Below are positions 1 through 8,257 of a stretch of 43,557 nt of DNA, piece after piece. Source of the DNA: an uncultured Desulfovibrio sp. GTDB lineage: Bacteria > Desulfobacterota > Desulfovibrionia > Desulfovibrionales > Desulfovibrionaceae. Position 1 is the first letter of the stretch; each line of letters starts with the position of its first letter. Made by a program: the position numbers and the translations under genes. The notes beneath the pieces were generated by a model. It was given only the letters and a program-made list of their open reading frames with translations. It had not been told where the DNA came from and ran no database searches. The stretch spans positions 1 through 43,557 of the forward strand of contig CASEWR010000113.1 of assembly GCA_949291675.1 (NCBI GenBank). Direction: 5' to 3'.

Positions 1-75
1 GTTCGTCAGATCGACGGTTTGCCTCCAGCTTCCTTCAGATTCCACCTCACGATGGACACCCTTGCTCTTGGCTAG
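1..75 (+). other. Open reading tail entering from outside the window (unidentified)
   Basis: Reading from base 1 the first frame is open until a TAG at 73-75, so this could be the 3' end of a gene or element that starts outside the window. The 24 codons are too few to identify. The following 100 bases up to the SDR gene have no reading frame of note but include a small GCCC/GGGC inverted repeat around 122-134. The stretch looks like the non-coding end of a repeated or mobile module, which I cannot verify from sequence alone. Confidence 0.2.
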
Positions 76-178
76 ACTTGCCGCTACCAACTGTCTTAGG
101 GACTTTCACCCATGAGAATATGCCCATGTCGGGCGCACTGACATGAGCGGCAGTCCTTGAGCCGCACAAGGAGAAACT

Positions 179-997
179 ATGAACACCATCTTCATCACAG
201 GTGCATCTTCCGGCATAGGCAGGGCTACAGCCGTCTATTTTGCTCAGAAGGGCTGGAGGGTCATAGCCACCATGAGAAATCTGCAAAAGGCAGGAGACCT
301 TGCAGATATGCCCAACGTGGTCATCATGTCCCTGGATCTCACAAAGCCCGATGAAATCCGTGAAACATGCAGCAGGACCCTTGCCGAATTTGATGTGGAT
401 GTGCTCTTCAACAACGCAGGCTACGCCATCATGGGACCTTTCGAGAGACTGCCTGAAGACGAGCTGCGCAAGCTCTTTGACACGGATGTGATTGGCACAA
501 TGCTTGTCACCCAGCAGTTCATCCCCCACTTCAAAAAACGCAGGGCCGGCGCAATCCTCACAACCACTTCCCTTGCAGGCATCATAGCCCTGCCCAGGGA
601 TGGTGCATATGGTGCAGCGAAGCGTGCCCAGCAGGGCATGGTAGAAACCCTCTACTATGAGCTCAAACCTTTCGGCGTAAAAGTCGCATCCATGATTCCC
701 GGCGGAACCAGCACCAATTTCCAGATTCCTGTAAATATTTTGGACGGCTATGAGGAACCTGCTGCGAAACAGCGTGAGTACCTGCTTGATGGCAATGCTG
801 CCTTCCCAGGTCCCGAGGAAGCTGCACACATTGTCTGGACTGCGGTGAATGACGGAAAGGATCAGCTTAACTACCCCACGGACAGCGTCTGCAAAAAGCT
901 CTACGACCACTATGTGAGCATGGATGTGGAAGACTTCAAGCTCTGGTTCTACAACCGCCTTTTTGGCGCTGAAGCTGAGCAGGAGCGAAATTTGTAG
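179..997 (+). CDS. Classical SDR-family NAD(P)-dependent oxidoreductase
   Basis: This 272-residue protein is a classical short-chain dehydrogenase/reductase, a soluble Rossmann-fold oxidoreductase acting on an unknown alcohol or carbonyl. Visible signatures are the nucleotide-binding TGASSGIG at residues 7-14, NNAG at 78-81, the catalytic Ser131 and the YxxxK pair Tyr144/Lys148. The length is normal for the family. The start is supported by AAGGAG seven bases ahead of the ATG. It is the only plus-strand gene before 20 kb and stands alone, with a long stem-loop just after its stop, so it is probably monocistronic. The substrate cannot be told from sequence; the C-terminal part resembles the many uncharacterised SDRs of anaerobes rather than FabG. 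Confidence 0.9.
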   Translation: MNTIFITGASSGIGRATAVYFAQKGWRVIATMRNLQKAGDLADMPNVVIMSLDLTKPDEIRETCSRTLAEFDVDVLFNNAGYAIMGPFERLPEDELRKLFDTDVIGTMLVTQQFIPHFKKRRAGAILTTTSLAGIIALPRDGAYGAAKRAQQGMVETLYYELKPFGVKVASMIPGGTSTNFQIPVNILDGYEEPAAKQREYLLDGNAAFPGPEEAAHIVWTAVNDGKDQLNYPTDSVCKKLYDHYVSMDVEDFKLWFYNRLFGAEAEQERNL

Positions 998-1015
998 TGG
1001 ACTGCTCCATCCTGA

Positions 1016-1058
1016 AAGCGAGCCCGGAATGTGTTTGATGCACATTTCGGGCTCGCTT
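1016..1058 (+). terminator. Long stem-loop after the SDR gene
   Basis: An 18-base arm (1016-1033) pairs with 1041-1058 with a single G-U type mismatch and a 7-base loop. It begins 19 bases after the SDR stop. There is no T-run on either side, so it may end transcription inefficiently or protect the 3' end. It sits between convergent genes. Confidence 0.55.
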
Positions 1059-1162
1059 GATCTCAAGGTGTGCGCAAGTCTGCCCCTGGTTTGAGCACAG
1101 GCTTTGTACCAAGGGGGCAACCGAGTTTTCTGACGCAACAAGACTGTTCTTAAAAAGCAGCA

Positions 1163-1197
1163 GAGGCAGCCTGCTGTTGTTTTCAGCAGACTGCCTC
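1163..1197 (-). terminator. Stem-loop downstream of the HD-domain gene
   Basis: Arms 1163-1176 and 1184-1197 pair 13 of 14 positions around a 7-base loop. Read on the minus strand it follows the stop of the HD-domain gene by about 47 bases. A run of five T (opposite 1152-1156) follows after a short GC-rich gap, so it is a plausible but imperfect intrinsic terminator. Confidence 0.45.
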
Positions 1198-1244
1198 CCA
1201 AGTTGTCAAAAAAGATCTGAGCTTAAGCCAGTCGTACGCCAGTT

Positions 1245-2585
1245 TTAGCCGAGAGACTGGGCGTAGCGGCGCACAAATTCCTTTGCTGCCTCAACGTCGC
1301 GCACGTCACCGGCAATCTGGGCCTGCAGCAGGGCTTCACGAATGTAGCCGACCTGCGGTCCGGGATTGAGCTGCGTCTCCTGCATGATCTCGTTGCCGTT
1401 GAGCAGGGGTTCAAGCATCTGTTCGGGCGTATTGGCGCGCTCGAGATACTTCATGTTGTGGTTGAAGGATGTGTACACATCGTCCCTGGCCTCGATGTCA
1501 GCCCTGGCCATCTGGATGAGGCGGGGATACTGCTCAAGAGCCATAAAGCGACGAATGCCCCTGTCAGTCATCATGGAGTAGAAGCGCATGTGGTTGCGCA
1601 CGAGATGACAGATAACGTCAATGTCCTCTGCAGAGAAGTGCAGCCTGCGCAGAATCTTGCGGGTCACCTGGGCGCCGACAATGTGATGCTGGTAGAAGGT
1701 CCAGTCACCATCAACGTACTCGGCAGTATAGAGCTTGCCCACGTCATGGAAGAGCATGGCCATGGTGCCGATCCAGTCATAGTGCAGCTTGTTGAGCGGA
1801 TAGCAGCGCACACACTCGATGGTATGGGTGAGCAGGTCCTCGGTCTCGGCTGATTTCTTGTTGCGTCTGTGTCGCAGCAGGGACAGGGATGCAAGTTCGG
1901 GGATCAGGCCCTGAAGAAGATGCACGTCAAAGAGCAGTCTGACAAAGGTGTGCATGGACTCTGCAGTGACCAGACGCCATTCGCTCATGATTTCCTTGGC
2001 CGGCACGTAGTCGAGCACGCGGGAAGAGGCACGCACAATGGCCAGGCGGGTGTTTTCCTCAATGGGATAATCGAAGTTGGCGGCAAAACGCAGGGCACGC
2101 ACGGCCAGAAGGTAGTTGTGACGCAGGGTGTCGTCCGGCAGGCCGGCCAGCTTGATTTCCCCTGTGGCAAGAGGCTCAAAGCCCTCGTAGATGTCAGGCT
2201 CCTCATTGACCTTGGGTCCGCCGAAGCCGGTCAGGCAGAGCTTGATGCGTTCCTCTGCAGGCATGAGTGCCGCCATGGTAGGCGTGAGACGAAGCAGGCT
2301 CAGCTCAGGGTGCATGCTGTTTTCGGCAGAAAGAGGATAGAAGCGGTACAGGACACCGCCCTGTTCAAGTGTTGCCGTGAGCCGGCTGTCATCCGAAGCT
2401 TCCTTCGCGTCGGGGAAGATCTTGGCCAGCACGGGATAGCTGGCCTCACAGGCAAGATCCACGGCCAGTTTGTCGGCATGGGCCAGAAGGTGTTCCTGCA
2501 TGGGGGCATTGACCACATGGGCGTCATAGCCGTTGCGGAACAGTGTTTTACAGAGGACAGCAGCCTCTTTCAGGGCTTCACGCAT
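1245..2585 (-). CDS. CCA-adding-enzyme-like HD-domain protein with degenerate nucleotidyltransferase head
   Basis: The 446-residue product follows the plan of class II tRNA nucleotidyltransferase / poly(A) polymerase proteins: head, neck, then HD phosphohydrolase domain. The neck motif is recognisable (RHNYLLAVRALRFAANFDYP, about residues 155-174), and the HD domain has His254, HD at 280-281 (FHDVGK) and an HH pair at 300-301. In the head, the places where GGxVRD and the DxD metal ligands belong read VNAPMQE and AVDLA, so nucleotidyl transfer is unlikely; a metal-dependent phosphohydrolase activity may remain. A GTG two codons earlier (2591) lies one base from the GGAG, while the ATG at 2585 has AAGGAG seven bases ahead, so the latter is chosen. 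Transcribed alone toward the SDR gene. The true substrate is unknown. Confidence 0.85.
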   Translation of the reverse strand: MREALKEAAVLCKTLFRNGYDAHVVNAPMQEHLLAHADKLAVDLACEASYPVLAKIFPDAKEASDDSRLTATLEQGGVLYRFYPLSAENSMHPELSLLRLTPTMAALMPAEERIKLCLTGFGGPKVNEEPDIYEGFEPLATGEIKLAGLPDDTLRHNYLLAVRALRFAANFDYPIEENTRLAIVRASSRVLDYVPAKEIMSEWRLVTAESMHTFVRLLFDVHLLQGLIPELASLSLLRHRRNKKSAETEDLLTHTIECVRCYPLNKLHYDWIGTMAMLFHDVGKLYTAEYVDGDWTFYQHHIVGAQVTRKILRRLHFSAEDIDVICHLVRNHMRFYSMMTDRGIRRFMALEQYPRLIQMARADIEARDDVYTSFNHNMKYLERANTPEQMLEPLLNGNEIMQETQLNPGPQVGYIREALLQAQIAGDVRDVEAAKEFVRRYAQSLG

Positions 2586-3118
2586 GGGCACTCTCCTTCA
2601 AAAAAGGGCATCATATGCCTTTGAGTATGCCTTTTGTGCTGGAAAAAGGCAAGGTTGCGAAACTTCCAGCAAAAATGATGCCGCAGTGATGAAGTTCGTT
2701 TTTTGGCGACATTTCTCCCCCTCAGTCAGAGAAATTCTTCCGTACAGAGGAAGAGGAACGCTGCAGACTGTTGCTCAGGCTGTCGCGCAAAGGCTGGAAT
2801 GAAGGGCGATTGCGCGATTACAGAAAGATATCTTTATATTCACATATAAGTATATCTCGCTCTGGTAATACAACCGACAGGCTGACAGCCTGATCCTCCG
2901 GCCCCTGCAGTACGCACAGGGAGACGTCCGCAGATGGTCAGAACTGCTGTGTGGCGGGCAGCTGGCTCTGTGCAGGATTCCGGGCAGGGCTCAGGGCAGG
3001 AATCAGGACTGCTGCGAAGTGTTGCGCACTGCAGGCAGCGCATTCAGGACAGCGCATCAGGTGCACGGCAGGGTACTCTCAGCACCACGCAGACAGGGGA
3101 GAATCTCGGGCGGGCAGT
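2586..3118. other. Gene-free spacer between the HD gene and the dsr operon end
   Basis: This 530-base spacer has only short, unlikely reading frames. It is the leader side of the HD gene. Its one clear structure is the AT-rich palindrome at 2826-2857. The stretch 2880-3110 is rich in CAG/CTG words and shows no gene. Confidence 0.6.
2826..2857. promoter_or_regulatory. AT-rich imperfect palindrome, candidate operator
   Basis: Two 13-base arms (2826-2838 and 2845-2857) match as inverted repeats at 11 of 13 positions around TTCACA. The core TTATA-N6-TATAA stands out in a GC-rich spacer. The minus strand carries TATACT and TATAAAG words that could serve as a -10 for the HD gene, about 240 bases downstream. 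The TATA-N6-TATA layout recalls ModE-type sites, but the outer bases do not match that consensus well. Confidence 0.35.
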
Positions 3119-3150
3119 AAAAAGGGGCCCCGGAAGAACTCCGGAGCCCC
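3119..3150 (-). terminator. Intrinsic terminator of the dsrMKJOP operon
   Basis: On the minus strand a 10-base GC-rich arm pairs with its partner (3124-3133 with 3141-3150, one mismatch) around a 7-base loop and is followed at once by TTTTT (3119-3123). It begins about 30 bases after the dsrP stop, the expected place for the end of the operon transcript. Confidence 0.88.
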
Positions 3151-3180
3151 AGGAAGGTCAGTCTTGCGATTCAGAATCTG

Positions 3181-4356
3181 CTAGGCAGCATCGCCATCGC
3201 TGTGGCCGCTCTCGAACTTGACGCTCAGAGCGATCTTCCACAGCAGGGAGAGTACCAGTGCGCCAACAGCGTACACGCCGATGGCAACGGCAATCTCACG
3301 CACAGTGGGGGTGTAGATTGTCACAGACTCGAACATGTTGGGGGTGAAACCGCCGATGAGAAGGCCGAGGCCCTTGTCGATCCAGGAGGCAAGCACGAGC
3401 ATGCCGAGGGCATAGGGCATGTACTTGCCGGAACGGGTCTTCGGAGGAATCAGGATAGCCAGGCAGCCGATGGTGCACAGCACTGCGAGCCACATGCAGG
3501 GGGTCACCCAGGAGGTCACGCCATGGAAGCCGCTGAACAGGAAGACCAGGGGATCATAGTGACCGGGGATGCCGCTGTAGAAGGCCGTGAACACTTCAAG
3601 CAGGTAGAAGAAGACGTTCAGGCACATGGCATAGGTGATGATGGTGGCCAAGGTGTGAATGGCCTCCTTGCCGGGGTTGAAGCCGGTGAGCCTGCGCAGG
3701 AGCAGCATGAGGAGCAGCAGAATTGCAGGACCGGAGCAGAATGCCGAGGAAAGGAAGCGGGCTGCCATGATGGCGGTCAGCCAGTAGTGACGACCAGGAA
3801 TACCAGCGTAGAGGAAGGCAGTCACGGTGTGGATGGAGAAGGCCCAGATGATGGAGAGGTAGGCGAGGTAGAGCACCCACTTGGGCGGGGTCGTCTCGTG
3901 TCTCTCGGCTTCCAGGGTCACCCAGCCGATGATGCAGTTCAGGGTCAGGTAGCCGATGAGCACGATCATGTCATAGAACATGACGGAGTTCGGCGTGGGG
4001 TGCAGCATGACGTTTGCCATGCGCTGGGGCTGACCAAGGTCCACAACGATGAAGAGGCAGCACATGACCACAGCGGAGATTGCCATGAATTCTCCGAAGA
4101 TGATCATGATCTTGAACTTCTTGTAGTGATGGAAATAGGCAGGAAGCACGAGCATCACGGCCGAGGCTGCAACACCGACCAGATAGGTGAACTGGGAGAT
4201 GTAGAGGCCCCAGGACACGTCACGGCTCATACCGGTCACGCCCAGACCATCAAAGAGCTGGAAGAGATAGACAATGCCGCAAACCGCTATGACAGCAACC
4301 AGGAAGAGCAGCCACATGTAATAGCGCTTCGAGCCTTCGAGTACTTTTTCAACCAT
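3181..4356 (-). CDS. dsrP: DsrP, NrfD-like integral membrane subunit of DsrMKJOP
   Basis: The 391-residue protein is a polytopic membrane protein of the NrfD/PsrC family, rich in hydrophobic segments through its whole length. It is the menaquinone-interacting membrane subunit paired with the periplasmic ferredoxin-like DsrO in the DsrMKJOP complex, which links the quinone pool and the DsrC trisulfide cycle in sulfate reducers. Length and order match the family. The ATG has AGGGAG seven bases ahead and starts 11 bases after the dsrO stop, so the two are co-transcribed. It is the last gene of the operon and is followed by a strong terminator. Identification rests on gene order and the NrfD-type sequence; no cofactor motif is expected in this subunit. 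Confidence 0.95.
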   Translation of the reverse strand: MVEKVLEGSKRYYMWLLFLVAVIAVCGIVYLFQLFDGLGVTGMSRDVSWGLYISQFTYLVGVAASAVMLVLPAYFHHYKKFKIMIIFGEFMAISAVVMCCLFIVVDLGQPQRMANVMLHPTPNSVMFYDMIVLIGYLTLNCIIGWVTLEAERHETTPPKWVLYLAYLSIIWAFSIHTVTAFLYAGIPGRHYWLTAIMAARFLSSAFCSGPAILLLLMLLLRRLTGFNPGKEAIHTLATIITYAMCLNVFFYLLEVFTAFYSGIPGHYDPLVFLFSGFHGVTSWVTPCMWLAVLCTIGCLAILIPPKTRSGKYMPYALGMLVLASWIDKGLGLLIGGFTPNMFESVTIYTPTVREIAVAIGVYAVGALVLSLLWKIALSVKFESGHSDGDAA

Positions 4357-4367
4357 GGCAGGACTCC

Positions 4368-5165
4368 CTAGACAATGTAGTAGACACCAGGCTGCGTACC
4401 CAGGTTAGGCTTGCGGCGGATGGTGTAGTTTTCGGCAAGTGCCTTGCGCACGGTGGAGTTCGGATCGTCAAGATCGCCAAAGAGGATCTTGCCGCCGGAA
4501 GCTTCCACGCAGGCAGGCATGAGGCCCTTGGCCAGGCGCTCCACGCAGAAGGTGCATTTTTCCACAACACCGATCATGCGGGTGGGGTACTCGGGATTGG
4601 GCACCGGGTCGCTCACATAGCCGCGGGGATCAATGAAGTTGAAGGAACGGGCACCATACGGACAGCCGGCCATGCAGAAGCGGCAGCCGATGCAGCGGTG
4701 GTAGTCCATGGTGACGATGCCGTTGGGCAGCTGGTAGGTTGCCTGGGTGGGGCACACGCGCACGCAGGGCGGGTTGGTGCAGTGGTTGCACAGAAGCAGC
4801 ACAGGCTGCTTCTTCAGGCGATCAGCCAGATGCTCGTTGAGATCATCAGGGAAAGCGTGGGCATAGGAGTCCGTCCACAGCCACTTGATTTCCTGATCAC
4901 CATGGGCGTCGCCCTTGCCGCGGATGTCAGGGACATTGTGCGCGGCATGGCAGGCGTCAATGACGGCTTTGTAATCTTCGGGCGTGTTGAAGGCCCTCAT
5001 ATCGATGACCATGGCCCAGCGTTTGGCTCTGAGGCCCTGGCCTGCATGTTCATACGTGCCCGGGGAGACTGCAGCCTGGGCAGAACCCAGACCGGCAACT
5101 CCGCTGCTCAGGGCAAATACAGACAGACCGGCCACCTTGAGAAAAGATCTTCTGTTCTTGTTCAT
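4368..5165 (-). CDS. dsrO: DsrO, Tat-exported 4Fe-4S ferredoxin subunit of DsrMKJOP
   Basis: This 265-residue protein begins with a twin-arginine signal (RRSFLK at residues 5-10, followed by a hydrophobic stretch ending near AQA), so it is folded with its clusters in the cytoplasm and exported. Several cysteine motifs of a polyferredoxin follow: CNHCTNPPCVRVCP, CIGCRFCMAGCP and CTFCVERLAKG with a later Cys. This is the layout of the DmsB/HybA/NrfC-type electron-transfer subunit. It is the partner of DsrP on the periplasmic face and passes electrons between DsrJ hemes and the quinone-reactive membrane subunit. It sits between dsrJ (3-base gap) and dsrP (11-base gap). Confidence 0.96.
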   Translation of the reverse strand: MNKNRRSFLKVAGLSVFALSSGVAGLGSAQAAVSPGTYEHAGQGLRAKRWAMVIDMRAFNTPEDYKAVIDACHAAHNVPDIRGKGDAHGDQEIKWLWTDSYAHAFPDDLNEHLADRLKKQPVLLLCNHCTNPPCVRVCPTQATYQLPNGIVTMDYHRCIGCRFCMAGCPYGARSFNFIDPRGYVSDPVPNPEYPTRMIGVVEKCTFCVERLAKGLMPACVEASGGKILFGDLDDPNSTVRKALAENYTIRRKPNLGTQPGVYYIV

Positions 5166-5168
5166 AGC

Positions 5169-5546
5169 CTATTTGCCCCCCTTGGGAAGGATGTGGCAGG
5201 TCCAGCAGTACGGATCAACGTTATTGGTCACGTGGCACTTGTCACAGAACTGCTCGTAGTCGCTGTGGCACTTCATGCACGTATTCTGCAGGCTGATTTC
5301 CCACTTCTTGCCAGTGGAAGAAACATAGACCCTGTTGTCATCGCGCAGTGCCTGGTCACGCCACTCATTGAGCAGCTGCATGTGCTCTGCACGCATGAAC
5401 TCAGCGCTTTCCACACACTCGGCCTTCTTGGGCAGAACAACTTCAGGCTTCTTGTAATCTCCGGAACCAATGCCGGCCCAGAAAGGGGACGTACAGATCA
5501 CAAGGAAGGCAATGATGCCTGCTATGACAGCTTTAGAGTTGTACAT
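5169..5546 (-). CDS. dsrJ: DsrJ, triheme c-type cytochrome of DsrMKJOP
   Basis: The 125-residue protein has one N-terminal membrane segment (residues 6-24), probably an uncleaved anchor, then a periplasmic domain with three CxxCH heme motifs: Cys90-His94, Cys101-His105 and Cys114-His118. Cys44 (in KAECVES) is in the place of the cysteine proposed in DsrJ proteins as a distal ligand of the unusual His/Cys heme. Size and heme count are those of DsrJ. The ATG is preceded by GGGGGA with seven bases spacing, and the dsrK stop lies inside that spacing, so translation is likely coupled. Confidence 0.96.
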   Translation of the reverse strand: MYNSKAVIAGIIAFLVICTSPFWAGIGSGDYKKPEVVLPKKAECVESAEFMRAEHMQLLNEWRDQALRDDNRVYVSSTGKKWEISLQNTCMKCHSDYEQFCDKCHVTNNVDPYCWTCHILPKGGK

Positions 5547-5549
5547 CTG

Positions 5550-7187
5550 TTATTCCCCCTCGTTTCCTTCTTCCCCTTCGTCGTCATTGACATGGGGGAG
5601 GTCCTCCTGGCGGAGGTTGACGGTACGCTTGTGCTCGCCCTTGCAGACAAGAGCGTTGGCCACAAGTTCCGTCAGACCACTGATGGTGACGCCCGGAGCC
5701 CAGTAGTCGGCGAGCGGAGGCAGTGTGGCACGGTCGATGGCGCACACGCAGGCCATGCGGTTCACGCCGTACTTCTGCTGCACATAGCGCAGGGCATTGC
5801 CGCGGGGCATGCCGGAACGCATGCGCAGCTCCATGATTTCCTCGGTATTGAGGCCGGAACCAGCGCCACAGCAGAAGGTCTGCTCGCGAATGGTGTTCTC
5901 GGGCATTTCGTAGAAATGGTTCACGACGTGCTTGAGAACGTAGCGGGGCTCGTCCAGCATACCCATGCCGCGGGCGGGGTTGCAGGAGTCATGCCAGGTG
6001 CAGATGAGGTCGTCATTGCGGCTCGGGTCGAGCTTGAGTTTGTTGTGACGGATGAGGTCAGCTTCGAACTCGGCAATGTGGACCATCTTGGTGGAGGCGG
6101 CGTTCTTGAACACTGTACCTGTGTACGGGTTCACAGGAGTGGTCATGTGGGAAGGCGTGGGGCCGTTGTAGGTGTCCATATACTGGTTGATGACACGCCA
6201 CATGTGGCCGCATTCGCCACCGAGGATCCACTTGCAGCCCAGACGCTCGGCTTCGGCATACATCTTGGCATTCAGCTTCTTGGCCATGTTGAAGGACACA
6301 AAGGAGCCGAAGTTGCCGCCTTCAGAGGCGTAGGTGGACAGGGTGTAGTCCAGATCCAGTTCGTTGAACAGGATGAGGTAGCCCATGAAGGTGTAGATGC
6401 CGGGGTCGGCAAACACGTCACCGGAAGGACAGATGAAGAGGATCTCGTGACCGCGCTCGTTGAAGGGGGTCTTGGGACGCACACCGACGATGTCTTCGCA
6501 GTCATCGGCCAGCATTTCCACGATTTCGGCGTAGGAATGAGGTTTGATGCCGAGGTGGTTGCCGGTGTAGCTGCAGTTCTTGACCGGATCCATGATCCAG
6601 TGCAGGCCGAGGCCCACTTCATGCAGCAGTTCACGCACGATGGCGGTGATTTCTGCGGTGTCGATGCCGTAGGGGCAGAACAGCGAGCAGCGGCGGCATT
6701 CGGTGCACTGATAGGCGTAGTAGAACAGCTCCTTGACTGTGTCGTAGTCCCAGGAACGGGCGCCTATCTTCTTGCCCAGGATCTTGCCGAGCATGCTGTA
6801 GTCGCGGCGGTACAGGGAGCGCAGAAGTTCAGCACGCAGCACGGGCATGTTCTTGGGATCATTGGTGCCGAGGAAGAACTGGCACTTGTCGGCACACGCG
6901 CCGCAACGCACACAGATGTCCATGAACAGCTTGAGGGAACGATGCTTCTGCAGGCGTTCCTCGAAAGCGTCACAGAGAATCTTTTCCCAATTCTCGGGCA
7001 GGTTCCAGTCTTCAGCAGACGGATCCCACTCATGGGGATGCGGCATGTGCAGCAGCTCCATGGTGCCCTTCTGGGCAGGATAGCAGTAGCTGCCGGGAAC
7101 AAACTTGGGCTTGGTCTCCAACCACCCTTCAGCAGGAAAAGCCGGCCTGTTGGCGACCAGTTCTTGTGGGGTAGGTAATTTTGCCAT
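5550..7187 (-). CDS. dsrK: DsrK, HdrD-like iron-sulfur subunit of DsrMKJOP
   Basis: This 545-residue cytoplasmic protein resembles heterodisulfide reductase HdrD. Two 4Fe-4S ferredoxin motifs are at Cys92/95/98/102 and Cys161/164/167/171. The C-terminal half carries the CCG-type cysteine region (CCG at 439-441, with earlier CTWHDSC and GGECGH cysteines) that holds the catalytic non-cubane-type cluster, the presumed site of reduction of the DsrC trisulfide. There is no signal peptide, as expected for a cytoplasmic subunit bound to DsrM. The acidic C-terminal tail (last 10 residues mostly D/E/G) is unremarkable. AAGGAG lies seven bases before the ATG and overlaps the dsrM stop. Confidence 0.96.
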   Translation of the reverse strand: MAKLPTPQELVANRPAFPAEGWLETKPKFVPGSYCYPAQKGTMELLHMPHPHEWDPSAEDWNLPENWEKILCDAFEERLQKHRSLKLFMDICVRCGACADKCQFFLGTNDPKNMPVLRAELLRSLYRRDYSMLGKILGKKIGARSWDYDTVKELFYYAYQCTECRRCSLFCPYGIDTAEITAIVRELLHEVGLGLHWIMDPVKNCSYTGNHLGIKPHSYAEIVEMLADDCEDIVGVRPKTPFNERGHEILFICPSGDVFADPGIYTFMGYLILFNELDLDYTLSTYASEGGNFGSFVSFNMAKKLNAKMYAEAERLGCKWILGGECGHMWRVINQYMDTYNGPTPSHMTTPVNPYTGTVFKNAASTKMVHIAEFEADLIRHNKLKLDPSRNDDLICTWHDSCNPARGMGMLDEPRYVLKHVVNHFYEMPENTIREQTFCCGAGSGLNTEEIMELRMRSGMPRGNALRYVQQKYGVNRMACVCAIDRATLPPLADYWAPGVTISGLTELVANALVCKGEHKRTVNLRQEDLPHVNDDEGEEGNEGE

Positions 7188-7198
7188 AGAAGGACTCC

Positions 7199-8233
7199 TT
7201 AATCGCCAGACTTCTGTTTTGCTTCGTCTTCCAGCGGCTTATCCAGAGGAAGACCAGCACCTGCCATAGCTTCGCGGTAGAGATCTTCGTATTCGGGATA
7301 TGTCAGGAAGTCCTTGGGCGGATTCCAGGGATTGACGTGGCGAACACGCCGCGTGTTACACGGCAGGTTGCGGGTGGGGCTGAAGAAGATGCCCGCCATG
7401 TGCGTCAACTTGGAGAAGGGGAAGTACAGGAGCAGCACGCTCACAAGACAGACGTGCACGAAGAAGATGGGATCGATCCCTTCGGCGGAGATGGGCTGGA
7501 AGGAAACCAGACCCATGACGAAGGCCTTCACCTGGGTGATGTCGGTCTTCAGGAAGTAGCGCATCAGGATACCTGTGCACGCGATGCCGAGCAGCAGGAA
7601 CAGGGGGAAGTAGTCCTGCGTCAGGGAGATGTAGCGCACCTTCGGATTGACCAGTCTGCGACCAAGGAGGAAGAGAACGGCAACGAGGAGCAGGCCGCCG
7701 GTCAGATAGAAGCGCGGGGCGCCGATCTGCAGGAAGCCGTCAATCATTTCCATGAACTGCACACAGCCCGGAACCGGATCCATGAAGAAGCGGAAATGGC
7801 GGAAGAAGACGATGAAGAAACAGTAATGGAACAGGAGGGCGAAGACCCAGAGCCATTTGGAAGAATAGTAGATAATTCTGGGGCCGCCGTTGACGGGATC
7901 ATCCTGCTTGATTTCCGCATTCACGTTGCGGAACAGGGAGCGGAAAAGAAAGACTTCCAGGAACATGCGCTTGACAACGCCAAACGTGGTGTCAGGGCAG
8001 TCAAATTTGGCCTGTTTGATGAAGTCGAGGGACTTTTCCTGACCACCAGTCGTGGGGATGGCAAAGGGCACAGGAGATTTGGCCCACCAGACCATTCTCC
8101 ATACCACGCCAGCCAGGAAGACCACGATTGCCACATAGGGGAGAACGATACCGAAGAACGCTCCCAGACCCACTGCTGAACCGAGCCAGGCGATGATTGT
8201 GACAGCAGCCACAACCAGTAAAGAGTTTAACAT
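7199..8233 (-). CDS. dsrM: DsrM, NarI-like cytochrome b membrane subunit of DsrMKJOP
   Basis: This 344-residue membrane protein has about six hydrophobic helices and conserved histidines in two of them (LFHYCFFIVFFRHF and HVCLVSVLLLYFPFSKLTHM), the pattern of diheme b-type NarI-like subunits. It is the membrane partner of DsrK and is thought to move electrons between menaquinol and the DsrK clusters. The ATG is preceded by GAGAGG with about six bases spacing. The upstream RsbRD-domain gene ends 24 bases before it, so the two are probably on the same transcript. Confidence 0.94.
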   Translation of the reverse strand: MLNSLLVVAAVTIIAWLGSAVGLGAFFGIVLPYVAIVVFLAGVVWRMVWWAKSPVPFAIPTTGGQEKSLDFIKQAKFDCPDTTFGVVKRMFLEVFLFRSLFRNVNAEIKQDDPVNGGPRIIYYSSKWLWVFALLFHYCFFIVFFRHFRFFMDPVPGCVQFMEMIDGFLQIGAPRFYLTGGLLLVAVLFLLGRRLVNPKVRYISLTQDYFPLFLLLGIACTGILMRYFLKTDITQVKAFVMGLVSFQPISAEGIDPIFFVHVCLVSVLLLYFPFSKLTHMAGIFFSPTRNLPCNTRRVRHVNPWNPPKDFLTYPEYEDLYREAMAGAGLPLDKPLEDEAKQKSGD

Positions 8234-8257
8234 TCCCTACCTCTCTGTACGATAGTG

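Noticed and set aside
4698..7178. 826-codon open frame on the plus strand opposite dsrO, dsrJ and dsrK
   Set aside because: It is a shadow of the strongly identified dsr genes in GC-rich DNA; its translation has no family resemblance and no ribosome site.
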